DNA from: Ashinkailepas kermadecensis
Taxonomy: Eukaryota; Arthropoda; Thecostraca; Neolepadidae
Assembly (NCBI GenBank): GCA_034440615.1
Contig: JAOTOM010004365.1
Span: 62,001 to 126,000, forward strand
DNA length: 64,000 nt
Direction of reading: 5' to 3'
Below are positions 10,331 through 23,160 of the stretch, one piece after another. Positions within the stretch are counted from its first letter, which is position 1. The number at the start of each line of letters is the position of its first letter. Position numbers and translations under genes: made by a program. The notes under the pieces were generated by a model. That model searched no databases. It saw nothing but the letters and a program-made list of their open reading frames with translations, and was not told the origin of the DNA.

Positions 10331-11409
10331 TGTCACATTTTATCTTATGAAATCGTTCGGAAGTATGTTAAGGTCGGTAGGCTACTGCCAAACTGACCAC
10401 TTGGATACACAGACAGAGGCCAGTTTGAGACAAATAATTGCTGACCCCTCCAAATTCAATGCTACTTAATTTTCGGGTTACCTCTGGACACAATTATCAG
10501 ACCTCAATAGGAATAAATACTAAAAATGCCAACCACCCGTAAACGTGCCTGAGTTTTGACATTACCATCCGTTAATTATAGTGCAGACCAGTCATCAGAA
10601 GCACATTTCCTCGCAAGTTCTGCAGGATAAATCATTGACAAGTACAATGTAAGGCCAAATCCTTTCTACGTCGTCAGGAACTACAGAAAAATTAATTGAA
10701 TTACTGTACATATTTTTCGTAACTGTGATTTGTAAAGGTAAAATTTAGCTCAGAAAAAGCGTCCACAGTCCCCATTTTATCCTACGGAGTTATCCGAGCA
10801 TGCGCATTTTTTTTAGTTCAAGGCGAAAGCGCCTTCGCTACGGAAACAGATAGTTCAGCTTCCACCTTTCAATTTAATCAACTGTTGGGTTCCTACATTA
10901 TGTGATGATATGTCGAACTGGCACCCTAGTTGCTATCGCCATACAACAAAATAGGAATTGTCCATGCAAATTATTATCCGATGCACATACAAAGTAATTT
11001 GATCGGTTCATGCACCTTCCTGGACCAAGCTGATTTTATACCAGACCAAGTAACGCAACATAGGGGTTGAAATACTCCCAGGTCTGATTTTCGAGAAATC
11101 GGTTGGTTACTTTAGTTTTAGAGTGTATCGACCAGGTTGATTGCTTAGCAACCACAATGTCGAGACATTGCAGAAAGTAGTATCCTAAATCAATGATTGA
11201 CATGCTTTCTATGCAGCTGATGAAAGGCAAAACGTTTTGTTTTTCATGGGATACACACCAGCGGCTCTTCGCTGAAGATGAAAAAGTTGATTGAGTGGAG
11301 ATGATTCGGCGTTGATTGGTAAGACGTCATAGGCATGCACACCGACTGATGCATGCAGGATAAACCCTCCCTCAACCTTCCTCACATTGTGTTTGTGTAG
11401 TAGTTTGCA

Positions 11410-11467
11410 ATGGGCAATAAGTCTTCAAAGAAAATCCCCACGAGGTTGGCATATTTCGTGTTGCAAA
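11410..11467 (+). CDS. Possible first exon with myristoylation-type N terminus
   Basis: ATG at 11,410 encodes MGNKSSKKIPTRLAYFVLQ and then a good donor (aaa|gtaagc) ending in phase 1. MGNxxS at the N terminus is the classical N-myristoylation context, with a following basic patch. No downstream exon was found and no family is recognised. The frame would read on past the donor to a stop at about 11,568. It could be chance. Confidence 0.22.
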
Positions 11468-12099
11468 GTAAGCTTCCCTGCATTCTGGTTCTGCCACTGT
11501 GTTTGCACTGCTACATTATGCCTACAGTTATGAGCACATGTTCATTTATGCATCCTTACCAAAGCTAGTATTGTGGTCAGTAAGGTCCATAGTTTCTTTA
11601 AATGCCTTGGCAGTACAAGATTGGATAGTATTCCAGGTAGGATCATGTTCTGGATGAGGAATGTCCAGGACATTCCACATTACGTATACACAGCTGAAGC
11701 TAAGGATGCACAATTCTTATTGGGATGCACAATTCTTAGATGCACAATTCTCACAAGGTTAATCGAGGGGATATGTATGAATCTATGAGTTACAACAACA
11801 ACATATGGTTATTACTTTGTACTGTACAAAGGTGAATTATGAAGGTGCAAAAGGTGAGGGCCTAGGTCACCATTTGCAGTCTATTCCTATCATGCAACCA
11901 CATAGTGTTGATATGCTTAAAAGTGGGAGGGCCATTCCCAGCTGAGCACCAGTGGTACGAATACGCAAGGACGGCTTAGATAAACTAGATACAGAATGCA
12001 CCCAGACAATAATTGTCTGCATGTCCTTCCCTTAGCAAACCTAATGACAGGAGCTGCTTCATTGTACCATGATTCCCAGAGTTAGGTGGGAAATGACAC

Positions 12100-12197
12100 T
12101 TAACCAGGAATATCTTCTTTTTTTATTCCTGGGTCCCAGTCATCAATTTCTTCTTCCTCAATGCCACATCCTTCTTCTATCCCCATATAGGAAGCAG
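12100..12197 (-). CDS. Candidate alternative terminal exon, acidic tail
   Basis: A strong acceptor (ctaattctttcatgtttttag) on the minus strand opens a frame reading ASYMGIEEGCGIEEEEIDDW, then DPGIKKEDIPG and TAA. It needs one base from the previous exon, which is exactly what the IQ exon at 30,868-31,002 supplies (phase 1). It is not phase-compatible after the 19.4-kb exon. Splicing from 31 kb would skip two IQ motifs and give an acidic C terminus. No AATAAA was seen just downstream. It may instead belong to another unrecognised gene. Confidence 0.35.
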
Positions 12198-12239
12198 CTA
12201 AAAACATGAAAGAATTAGGAATTAGTATCTATAAGGGAA

Positions 12240-14990
12240 ATGATTACTGTTGGGGACCGCGCCACCACAGCGGTCCCCAACAGTCGACTTGAGACGCTAT
12301 GGACACTGGTGAGGCTCGACAGTGGGCGGAAATGTATTATATGTACCGCATATCGGCCTCCTAGGCGTATTATAGGGAGGGGTGACTCTGACGACCTGAC
12401 GGATCAATTTCAGCGTATCATGGTTTATTATCCCCAGACCAAGGTGCTGATCTGCGGTGATCTTAATTGCTGCCTTTTAAAACCTGATCATGACTCCTCC
12501 ATAAAGATACTGTGTGATTTTATGTCTGACCAATCCTTGATGCAGCGTATTTCATCTTTTACTACTTGATGTATTAATTACGAACTGTCCCGCTTTTGTG
12601 AAACGTTGCGTAACCCAATTTTGTCATTTTAGTCCACATACTTCTATCCGTGCCTTGATCAGTGTACCTCGCTTTCGCCCGCGCCGATCAGCTGTTCGGT
12701 CTCGCTGTCTCCACCGGGTCGACCAAGCTGCGCTTCATGCTCACCTTATTAATGCTGACTGGTATAATGTGTTTTCATCACCGACTGCTACTCAGAAGTG
12801 GGACTGTTTTATCAGTGTATTTCCACCGATTTTTTACGCACAGGCCCCGGTCAGAGCCATGTCCATTAGCAATCCCAGCGCCCCTCCAGTCACCGACCTC
12901 ACCAAAGATCTAATGTCTCGCCGTCGTGTGGCGTTGGCTGAACACGGTCACAGGTCACCAGAATATGTCGTCATAAACAGAGCGGTACGGTCCGCCATAC
13001 GCCGTACACCCGCAATGACATTAAGCGGCGCATCCAGGAGGACGGACGTCGATCGATGTGGCAGCACATCAGATCCACCGTCAGTGGTGGGAAGCCCGTC
13101 CGTAAGGTGCCCGACCCCACACCCGATGAACTGAACAATTATTTCGTTGGCATTAGTCCGCGTGTTACGAGTGAGGTGAGAGAGTTGGGACAGATGCCAG
13201 AACTAGCATGCCGTCTACCACATGTTGGCGCCTGTGCGTTTTGTGTGCCACCTCTGACGCTGTCAGACCTGAGGACCGTCATCCTGGGGATGAGTGGCTC
13301 GTCGGCTTGCGGCGAGGACGGGGTCAGCATACACATGGTGCGCCTGTCTTTGACGCGATCGGCACGGTACTCCTGCATTTGGTCAACTGCAGCATTTCCT
13401 TTTCTGATGTTCCTCGATCCTGGAAGCACTCCCTCGTTCATCCTATCTTTAAGTCGGGCGATCCTACCAGCCCTCCCAACTACCGTCTTATTTCCATAGT
13501 TCCTGTCATTGCCAAAATTGTAGAGCGTGCCATTCACCAGCAGCTCTAAAATTACATGTCCCAAAACCACCTCCTGTCCTCAGCCCAGCACGGTTTCCGT
13601 CCACGTCACTCGACAGAAACCGCGCTGACTTCCATGTCCGATCATATCCTATCCGCCAATGACCGAGGTGAGTTATCCCTTCTTTGCCTGCTGGATTTGA
13701 GCAAATGCTTTGATGTGATTGATCACGCAGGGCTCTTGACTAAATTAAGCATCCGCGGTATCGACACTTCTTGGTTCTCTGCATACCTTTGCGATCATAC
13801 CCAGAGTGTCAGCCTCACTGACAATCTGGGCAATCTCAAAAGTATACTCCGCTTCCCAACGGCATTGGTGTCTTTCAGGGATCTGCTCTCGGCCCGCTCC
13901 TTTACTGCATCTTCGCCAACGACCTCAGTCTGTTCGTTGAAGGTGCAGTGGTAGTCCAATATGCGGACGACACCAAAATTTTGGTTAGTGGTAAGATATC
14001 TGAATTTCGAAACATCGTCACGAGGATGGAATATGTTTTGGCTTCTCTTGACTCTTGGTTTCGTGCAAACGGCCTCAGAGTGAATGCCGGAAAGACTCAA
14101 CTGATGCTGCTGAGAAGTCAGACAAATTTGCGCCACACCCCCGAAATTACCGTAAAATTTCGCGATCACGATCTAACTCCCATCTCTGAAGCTAAAAATA
14201 CCGGATTAATCTTTGACCTTTCTCTCAGCTGGGACTCCCAAGTCTCCACCATCACTAGGCGCACGGAGTGGTCGGTCGCATCTGAGGAGTTACATGCCCT
14301 TCGCTGTCATCTCCGCTTTAGTCAATGCCTTGGTTCTCTCGCATATCCGGTATTGTATTTCGATGTACGGTGATGGAACGCAAAATAATCTGTCTCGCAT
14401 ACAAAACATTAGCTATACAGCAAAATAATTTTCGGCGGCAAAAAAAATTGATCATGTATCGGATCTGCTGGAGAAATTGGGCTGGCTGAGCGCGCGGGAC
14501 CTCGTTCAGTACCACACGCTGACCTTGCTGTGCAAGGTGCGTCGCCTGGGTGAACCAGTCACTAGGCTGTGAATTTGTTCTCCAGACACGTGACAGGACC
14601 ATCCGGCAAGACAGCGATCTGCACGTACCCAGATCGCCATGTCGACCAGATGATCAGATCGACATGGGCAAGCGACGTTTTTGTAGTCGCGCGGCTAGAC
14701 AATACAATGCCTTGCAGCCCGATCTGACGCGGCTACCTATCCCCCTGTTTGGACCGCACCTAAAGCGTCACCTGCGTAGGAACCCGGACTATGGAGGCAC
14801 TTAGCGCCCACTTGATGTGTCTGCTTTTATGACTGCTTGCAGACAATATCTGAATATATTATAATTTTGCCGACCTCTTATATTTGTATGACGTGAGGCT
14901 GTAATAGCCACGAGTTAATTGTGGATGGCCTTAAAACATGTCTGTCCGTCTGGTTAGTTATAGCCATTGTTTTTGATGACGAACAAGTCA
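12240..14990 (+). mobile_element. 5'-truncated, decayed CR1/L2-group LINE
   Basis: Non-LTR retrotransposon ORF2 remains lie in order on the plus strand. First is the C-terminal part of the apurinic-like endonuclease (IICTAYRPP, LICGDLNC at 12,330-12,470). The RT follows: HPIFKSGDPTSPPNYRLIS at about 13,440; AQHGFRPRHSTETAL at about 13,585; LLDLSKCFDVIDHAGLLTKL at about 13,690; GSALGPLLYCIFANDLS with YADDT at about 13,880-13,975. The C-terminal domain follows at 14,550-14,804 and ends LRRNPDYGGT. At least five frame changes and several stops break it. The YADD box itself is intact. The 3' UTR has a ggctgtaatagcc stem. It is a dead copy, 5'-truncated as is usual for LINEs. Confidence 0.85.
12246..12284. 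repeat. Perfect 15-bp inverted repeat, 9-base loop
   Basis: Arms at 12,246-12,260 and 12,270-12,284 (actgttggggaccgc / its complement) pair without mismatch. It lies at the left edge of the recognisable LINE coding sequence, just before the endonuclease C-terminal motifs. Confidence 0.9.
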
Positions 14991-15779
14991 TAATAAATTG
15001 TAGGATACTGTACTAAACGTTTACTTCTTCCGATTTTCTTCTGTGAGACAATCTTTCCAAGAATAATTTTCCACTCTGATACCAATGCTCAATGCGGGTT
15101 TGAAACACTGGGCTGCATACACTAATACAGTGTATCGAAGTCCGCGATTTTAGGCGTCGAGGCTAGGATGTAAAAAAAACTATTTCATATTGATATATCA
15201 CCCAAGCCCTTAGCACTGTAGTCGTCAATATCGGATGCTGGGCCTATTTCGAGGTAAGAAATCAGCTGAATGCGGTTCCATTTCTATTGCATATCACACA
15301 TTCTACACATATAAATTATTTTATGTACATCTTGATGACTAGCTGGCGAATTTGGACACCCCGCATTAGCAATTGTCAAGGCTACTTTCCAAGTCAACAG
15401 ACTCCATTCCCACTGGCGATGGGAAAGCAATGTACACGGTCACTGATTGGTGGAAGGGGTGTTCGCATGTTACAGACTAACAGGGTTGATGTGGTCCTGA
15501 TTTTATGAGGGGGCATATGCGCCGCCATGGGGCGTGATAACCATGGAGAGCTACCCTCAACGAGAAACAAAAAAAAACATTGTAAGTTAAATATCTGTAT
15601 GTATTTGTTTTCAAAAATTAGGAAAAATTTGGGACAGATGTCTGATACTTAAAAGTCTTGAAGACCTGAAGACAGCGACCGAGGGCATGTCAATATCAAC
15701 TGGACTAAATTCATTTTCACACTGATTGAGAATTTGGTGCAGATAACATTACCCTGACAAAAAGTTTAAAGGTGCACTC

Positions 15780-16440
15780 AAATGGAGATTAGCCAATACA
15801 TGAAAGTGGAATGGATAAAAGGCTGTAAATGATATGAGTCAAACAGATAAAAATCTGAAAGAACAAAGTCAAAGATTGAATAAACAAAAAGTCAAAGATT
15901 GAAAAACCAACGGGATAAACGTGAAGTGGGATACAATGAAAGGGAATAAGTCCCAAGGACGAAAATTAAAAGAATACATTAGAAGAAGTAAAGTTGAATG
16001 AATATAAGTTCAAAGCATTGAAGTTCAATACACACAATCAAATTGATCGAGTCAAAGAATCCAACTGATAAAGTCAATGGGAAGTCAAATGAAAGGAAGC
16101 AAACAGACTAAAATAAAAATTATAGGGCAAACCATCAAAAAGGCAAAAGTAGAAAAATAGAAATGGAAATCTAAAAGTCAAAAGAATAAAAGTCCAGAGA
16201 TACAAAATTGAACGAATAAAAAGTCAAAGGAATACACATTTAAAGAATAGGTCAAAATAATAGGTCGAAAAAAATGGAAGTTGAAAGAATAAAAATTGAG
16301 AGAAAAAATTGAAGTAACCACTTAGAAGAATACACATAAAATAATTGAAATTGAAAGAATGCAAGTTGAAAGTCAAAAGATGAAAGAATATAAGTAGAAC
16401 AGAACAAAATTTGAAAAGAATAAAAGTTAACAGAATAGTT
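15780..16440. repeat. Degenerate AAT/AAAG-rich minisatellite, left block
   Basis: Irregular 13-17-bp units of the form 'gaataaaagtcaaa' with frequent changes. It is the decayed edge of the array at 16,850-18,200, separated from it by a LINE relic. Confidence 0.7.
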
Positions 16441-16840
16441 AGTCATAAAGTCATAAAGTGTTTAGACTTAATCAGAGCCACAATGGCCCGTCAAGTTTAG
16501 CCCTATAAAGGGAAGTTACCATAACCCTGGCAAAAGGCACTCATCACCCCAACTAACACCGCTTCCTTAATTCCAAAGAATCCATCCACCATCATCCAAC
16601 CCACCCTATCTATCTTACCTATCCAACCCTATTCACTTGATACCACGTAACACATGTGGTTTGAGTGCCCTACCAATAATTTTCAAACTCCATGTTGAAT
16701 ATTACTATATTGATCACTACTGTTAGCCATCCCCACCAACTTCATGTCATCATCAAATCTGAACACCCTATGCATAAGCCCTATCGCAATGCTATTCACA
16801 AAAAGGGTAAAGAGAAGGGCCCTAGGTGTAAAACTTGAAA
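16440..16840 (-). mobile_element. LINE relic (same family as 52.2 kb) inside minisatellite
   Basis: On the minus strand 16,680-16,835 encodes LLFTLFVNSIAIG, then RFDDDMKLVGMANSSDQYS, the RT motif B/C region with the catalytic ADD altered to DDD. After an internal deletion it passes into a 3' UTR that ends 'gtggctctgattaagtct' and an 'actttatgactttatgac' tail. The same UTR and tail occur at 52,240-52,330. It is non-functional. Confidence 0.75.
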
Positions 16841-16849
16841 TGTATAGAA

Positions 16850-18200
16850 GGTGGACAGAATAAAATTCAAGAATAATTTTTTTTAAAAATAATAAAGTCG
16901 AAAAGGATGCAAGTTGGAAAGGTTTAAAAGATGAAATGAGTAAAAGTAAAAATATGAAGAAAATTGAAAAGAATAAAATTAGAAAGATTAAAATTTGAAA
17001 AGAATAAAAGTAAAAAAGAAAGAAGGTGAAAAGTATGAAAGTTGGAAAGAATACAAGTTGAAAACAATAAAAGGCACAAAGAATACAATTTGCAAAGAAT
17101 GAAAGCTTCAAGGAATAAAAGTCACAAGGAATAAAAGCTGCAAGGAATAAAAGCCACAAAGAATAAAAGCCACAAGGAATAAAAGTGACAAAGAATAAAA
17201 GCCACAAAGAATAAAAGCTGCAAAGAATAAAAGCTGCAAAGAATAAAAGCTGCAAAGTATAAAAGCAGCAAAGAATAAGTCGCAAAGAATAAAAGCGACA
17301 AAGAATAAAAGCCGCAAAGAATAAAAGCTGCATAGAATAAAAGCCGCAAAGAATAAAAGCCGCAAAGAATAAAAGCCGTAAAGAATAAAAGCCGCAAAGA
17401 ATAAAAGCCGCAGAGAATAAAAGCCGCAAAGAATAAAAGCTGCAAGGAATAAAAGCAGCATAGAACAAAAGTCGCAAAGAATAAAAACGACAAAGAATAA
17501 AAGCCGGAAAGAATAAAAGTCGCAAAGAATAAAAGTGACAGAGAATAAAAGCCGCAAAGAATATAAGCTGCAAAGAATAAAAGCCGCAAAGAATAAAAGC
17601 CACAAGGAATAAAAGCCACAGAGAATAAAAGCTGCAAAGAATAAAAGCCGCAGGGAATAAAAGCCGCAAAGAATAAAAGCCGCAAAGAATAAAAACCACA
17701 AAGAATAAAAGCCACAAAAGAATAAAGCTGCAAAGAAAAAAGCCACAAAGAATAAAAGCCAACAAGAATAAAAGCAAACAAGAATGAAAGCCAAAAAGAA
17801 TAAAACCCAAAAAGAATAAAACTCAAAAAGAATAAAACCCAAAAAGAATAAAACCCAAAAAGAATAAAAGTCAAGGAAAATAAAAATTGAGAAGAATAAA
17901 AGTTGAAAAGAAGAACAGTCGAAAAGAATCAAAGTCGAAAAGAGTGAAAAGGATAAAAGTTAAAAGGGCAAAAGTAAAACAAATATGAAAAGCATAAGTC
18001 AAAAGAATTAATAAAATGTATAAGTGAAAAGCATAAGTCAAAAGCATCAGTCAAAAGAAGAAATGAAAAGAATACTTCAAAAGAATAAGTCAAAAGAATA
18101 GAAGTAAAAAAATACAAGTGAAAAGAACACAAGTAGAAAGAATGCAAGCCAAAAGAACAAGTTGGAAGAATACAAGTGGAGAGAATAGATGAAAATATTC
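16850..18200. repeat. 16-bp minisatellite, right block
   Basis: The core at about 17,100-17,770 is a regular array of caaagaataaaagccg, roughly 42 units, with variation mainly at the gcc/gct/gtc/gac positions. Edges are degenerate. The complement has no stop codon in any frame, so hydrophobic Phe/Leu-rich frames of 250-375 codons arise on the minus strand. These are artefacts of the repeat. Confidence 0.92.
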
Positions 18201-18239
18201 CAATTTTGACATATCTAGTACCTATCACCAACGATATCA

Positions 18240-18776
18240 TCAGCTATATTGCCAAATTACCCACCTGAAATGTCCAAATGTAGGTAGGTACTCCACACAC
18301 TTCCTATCCCTATTTCAATTTTATGTTATTACATGCTATTGCCGTACTTTACTGCCATGAACACAAGGACATTTTAACAGATATAGGTACATAAAAAGCA
18401 ATTACGCGCTATTATTTTCATTTCGAACTCAGTGCCCTGGATTCACCGTCAAATCAGCATGCTACTAACATTACCTGACGCGTAAGCTACTTCAGTGATG
18501 GCCGAACAAAAAAGTGATGGCGATATCAATCGTAAGTTTTGTTTTGGAAACACCCACTTTTTAAACCATTAAAGTTTAAATCATTAAGCATAAGTTCGAA
18601 GTTTTGATATTTACTGATCAATTTGGACTTAAGATCAATTCGGAATAATACAACCCTGAACTAATTTAGAGTTATATTAATGAAGTTCGATGTTAGCAGC
18701 AAGAATCCTGTCACCACTATTTCCACCAGAACGAAAACTTACACACGTATGACCGATTTCGAGTTCACACAAATTC
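18240..18776. other. Intronic gene-free stretch
   Basis: AT-rich unique-looking sequence. No exon, repeat unit or mobile-element motif is recognised. Confidence 0.4.
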
Positions 18777-18880
18777 ACACACACACACCAAAAATATTAT
18801 GTTTTCATGACAATTGAGGTCCATCATAAAACTTCGTCAGCTGACTGAGAAACGTCTAAATGTGAGTTCTGATTGGTCAA

Positions 18881-18933
18881 AATACCGAGGTCCAGCGATC
18901 GGGCCTCGTTATACACCACCGGACCTCGGTATT
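18881..18933. repeat. 13-bp perfect inverted repeat
   Basis: Arms aataccgaggtcc (18,881-18,893) and its complement (18,921-18,933) flank a 27-bp spacer. Related 'cgaggtcca' and 'cctcggt' phrases occur at 4,370-4,600 and 18,958, pointing to a small fold-back repeat family associated with the (CA)n tracts. Confidence 0.7.
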
Positions 18934-18980
18934 CCGTTGTGTAAACTCATTTTGTCCTCGGTAGTCACGGCTCACAAGTG

Positions 18981-19300
<320 letters not shown>

Positions 19301-19337
19301 CACTGTTTCTCTCACTGTCTCATTCCCAGCATCTCAC

Positions 19338-19459
19338 ATTTGTATGTAGTTTCTCCATCTGCTCGTTTAGCTCTTGTTCTCTCTTCTGGATGATGTCATC
19401 TTTTCTCGTTCGGTGTCCTCGAAAGGTGGCCTGTATTTTCGTGGCCGCGGCGCTGAGTT
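19338..19459 (-). CDS. igl: Internal IQ-motif exon of igloo/neurogranin-like gene
   Basis: An exon of 122 bp: two bases complete a Glu codon with the previous exon, then 40 codons follow. It encodes LSAAATKIQATFRGHRTRKD, then DIIQKREQELNEQMEKLHTN. The first half is an IQ motif of the neurogranin type (AAxKIQAxFRGHxxRK). The second half is a charged helix, probably a short coiled coil. The acceptor is gatcggcag and the donor aat|gtgaga. Its start phase matches the exon at 30,868-31,002 (…IDLNDP + E) and its phase-0 end matches the last exon at 1,561-1,671. The intron to the last exon is about 17.7 kb. Role by family: binding apo-calmodulin. Confidence 0.75.
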
Positions 19460-19559
19460 CTGCCGATCAACGTCATTTCAGCCGGGCAACTAAATGTCGC
19501 CAAGCCGATGTGCTCTGGTCCTTCGGAGATCAGATGTGGAACAGATGCAGTGGGTTTAG

Positions 19560-22500
19560 CAGACAGACAGTTGTGCTATATTGTATTTTATGTTGTAATT
19601 ACCCCATTCAGAGGTAGATCTGCTCCCTTCGTTTTGATATTTGCAACTTACATATAAATATTTTTGCATGGAGAGCTTTCAATATTCGTTCAAAGGAAGG
19701 GGTTGCGACAATGTTCTCATGCGTGGCCTGCACCCATCGGCACCTCATTGCCTGTGTTTCGGGGTTCTCTTTATTTATGTATTTATTAATCCTATCCCCA
19801 ACGGAAAAGTTTCGCACTTTAGGTCGCATGTCCTGAAATACCATGTGAGGCTACCACTGTCTTCAAAGGTTGAAGGCACGTCGTGGAAGCATAGTAATCA
19901 CAGATAAAATCAACAACATCAAAAACAAATAGAATCATTAATGATGAAAATCGGTATGCCCAAGAAGGGCTAAAAGACAAGAAAGACAAGCAATACAATA
20001 CAGCGCAAAATACGAGGAAATGACAAGCACATGTGCAAAACCTAGCTCATTAAAAGCGGTGAAGCATCATGACGAAAATGGCGCAACATGGTATGGTTTA
20101 TGTCATGGCTTTATGATTGTTCTTCCTGGGTTAAGGTAAGTCGAAGTTCTCGGATCTCAAGAGGAACGGTGGTCAAATATGTCTCCTGGATTGACAGACT
20201 TGGTCACTCGCATAAGATTCTCACCATAAGATGTGTCGCTATACGATGCACTTACTGTGGCCTTCTATAGCGGGTACAGATCGCCAGTGACCAGACGCCA
20301 GTCAATGCAGGCGAAATATTTGGCCATGACCATATGTTCCTCTTCATATGAGATATAAAGTAAGCCAAGCGTCATAAAGCTGGCCGGATGCCGTCTCTGT
20401 GTCTAATGTGCGTTAAAACCAGATTAAACATTGATCACTATGCAACCTATCATGAATCCACACTGCGATTCCAGGCAAAACAATGGTCTGTTGAGCAGGG
20501 AATCCTGCAAAATATGCTGACTGCGCCATGCTGATCCGAGCCATTTAGGTCGCCAAGCTGCTTTGTAATACGGGTCGATCGAGCCGCAGCGTGAAGGAAG
20601 AAGGGCGTCCTATGACAAGTCGCCAAGGCACCCTCCCAATTTAATACCATGATATCTCATATATTTATGAAAATAGATTTAATGTTCTGAGCTCAGAATC
20701 CATGTCAATGAGTGTTGTGTCCGTCAATCCAAGGATTAAGGACATATGGGTCATTGGAACTTTTGAAGTAATGTCATGCAGCCTTGTGAAGAACATAACA
20801 TATATCTGGTTTATATTAACCGAGAAAGAAACATCGGATGGGGTTAATATTGAAAACAAACGAGGATGTTTAATATGACAATTTATATTGTATTGCATCA
20901 GTGCTTAACTCTTTTACCTAGTTGCTCTATTTTCAAGGTCACAATTACGAACTTTCTTCCGTCTTTAGATTTTCTTGAAGTAAAAATTTTCTCAGTGTAG
21001 TTGTATATCACATAAAAAGCCGCTTTCTTTTAACATATATTACGCAAATGATATTATGGCTAACTGCCTACAAAGGGCCGAAATGTGCCAATGTGTACGC
21101 CTGTTCTAAATTTTGTTGAGCTTGGCATGAACCGAAAGCGCTCTTTCCTCCTATCACAAGCTTGGATACATGTTCATTGTGTGGCACCTTTGTGACCTTT
21201 GTTTATCAGACAAGGTCATCATTAGGTCTCTGCTTCATTATATTTTCTTTGCAAATTTGTTGACATATAGGTGAATCAATCTAAAATCGTTGCCCGGGTA
21301 GATGTGGATATCACACAATCCAATTTCTTTTGCACAAAATCCGCTCCTCTAGGTCAAAATCAGGCCACACTCCGGTTTTCTTCTGTGTAATGGAAACTGA
21401 CGAGAGATGGTGCAAAAACACATTTTATCCTGAGTTTCCTGCTGTAACTGTGCTTCGTTATCGATTCCCTCTTCGATTTTCGAACTTCGACATCGTGCCA
21501 GCCTCCCTGGTTATTGCATTGCTCCATTAATGTATGAATGATTCATTGGTGTTAACCAATCTGTACGCGTGCATGCTTCGGAACTTATTGCGAGTTTTGT
21601 CAAAACCCAGTTTTCAACCATTCCACATGACACGAATGCGTCCATTCTTTTCAGCCTCTACCATCCAGGGAGCAACATGACTGCAGCAGTCGAGGCGCTC
21701 TGAAGTCCAAATAACTATCAAGCCGCTAGCATCTATGCCACAGCTGAAGCTATAGCTGGATGGCTATCAGCGATCCAGGCGGAGCAAAGTAAGGAAACAT
21801 TTCAGCCACAACAAGCCTTCAGATTTTGACATCGCCGTACTCTAAGGCCAAGACGATTGGTTACTTTGGTGCTTCTGACTACCTTGTGACAACTATCCGA
21901 AAAGACAGGAAGTAGTTTTGTGTTCTGCTCGAGCTGCCCGAATTCAGTAAAGGCAAGCGCCTCCCAGATATGCAACATTCAAAGTGCGTTCGTTTTGCGA
22001 ATCTGGCTATATCAGCAGGATGTGCTCATGTAAAAAGTACTCTCCAGCTGCTTGAGATCTGAATGGGGAGAAGTAAGTGTGTAATGCTGGAAAACCTTGG
22101 TGAGCTAGATGCCACGTTCAAGGACTATGTAGACAATCCCAAAATTGGATTTTCAGCGTTCGCCTACCTCCATCCATTGCACCATGTGTTATTGGGCAGT
22201 GGAGGCACATTGCTGAGACTCAGAGCAGGCTTTTCAAAATGGTTTAATTAACTCGGGGATGATGAGGCGTTGATCGATGGGGATTTCTTCGAAATATGTT
22301 CATAAATTGTATCAAACCCGATGGAACCAGCAAGGGTTCCATTCTCCCCAGTGTACAATACGTCCCAGTGTACTCACTGTCAACAGCCAGTGTAGAGTAC
22401 ATCCCTATGTGCGGTGCACCAGATCTGGACATTCCAGCTTATATTATATTTCCTAGGTACATTCGAATACGAGACAGATGCACTACTTATCAGATGGCTA

Positions 22501-23160
22501 TGGGCGTCAATGCAAACATCAGTGCAACTTCTAAAGCATCTGTCATCACGAAGATTACGGCACCACGTGAATGACATATTTATGCAATCTCGCAAAGCAA
22601 AATGCGTGGCGCTATTGGGGGAACTGCAAAGCGTTCCACAGCACGGGTAGTCTGCAGAGGACAAGTGCTGGTCGGATTTTGACTGCCGAATGCTTACTGT
22701 TTACTATAGAAAGCTACTCGTTACTGTGGACAAAATCCCAGTGGAAAAATTAAATTATTCTTCGTCACGAAGTTTTCTATAGCCGAGACAGAGATGAGCC
22801 TGACGAACCGCTTCCATTGAGCGCAAGTGATCTAGAGGACGAGGAGACACCATTGAATCGTGCCCTTAATGACAACAAAATCGCTGCATACGATTTTTCT
22901 TCGATTGAAGATGGCGATGTAAAGCGGATTGCCAGGATGTTTTGGAATGAATGCGTTTGTATTAAGATACAAATAGAGTGGAGAACCGAAATAATTTATC
23001 ACCACATGGTCCGTAATGTAGTGTCTCATTCCTGCAAATAATCACCTTGAATGAAATGTTGTAAATGCGTCGGGTATCCTGTTGTATGTTACAATGAAAT
23101 TGGGTGTCTCATAAAATCTGCATTAATTTGTTTTCCATCCCTTAGCTGGGAGTGCCGTGA
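19560..23160. other. Intronic stretch with no certain gene
   Basis: No domain is recognised. Three patches look mildly coding. At 21,920-22,060 the plus strand reads LPEFSKGKRLPDMQHSKCVR and runs on to a stop. At 22,063-22,251 there is a 62-codon frame. At 22,790-23,041 an acidic frame (SASDLEDEETPLNRALND) recalls the acidic repeats at 38.8 kb. None shows convincing splice sites or a known family. Confidence 0.35.

Larger units (their letters stand above)
9990..12090. other. Intronic gene-free stretch
   Basis: Apart from the SINE-like patch at 10,255-10,330 and the weak exon candidate at 11,410, nothing is recognised. Composition is AT-rich. The longest open frame (9,995-10,198) has no recognised homology. 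Confidence 0.4.

Noticed and set aside
11214..11245. Second hammerhead-like core ('ctgatgaaaggcaaaacg')
   Set aside because: It lacks the GAAA box and a stem II, and there is no Penelope-like sequence nearby.
16683..17932. Large hydrophobic Phe/Leu-rich minus-strand proteins of 250-375 residues, resembling multi-pass membrane proteins
   Set aside because: The 16-bp repeat has no stop on this strand in any frame. The hydrophobic pattern follows the repeat period (48 bp = 16 residues).
22240..22310. Another copy of the 6.2-kb LINE RT fragment ('gcgttgatcgatggggatttctt' against 'gggttgatcaatgggagatatctt')
   Set aside because: Similarity is confined to about 35 bases with no flanking support. 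Possibly real, but not enough to annotate.
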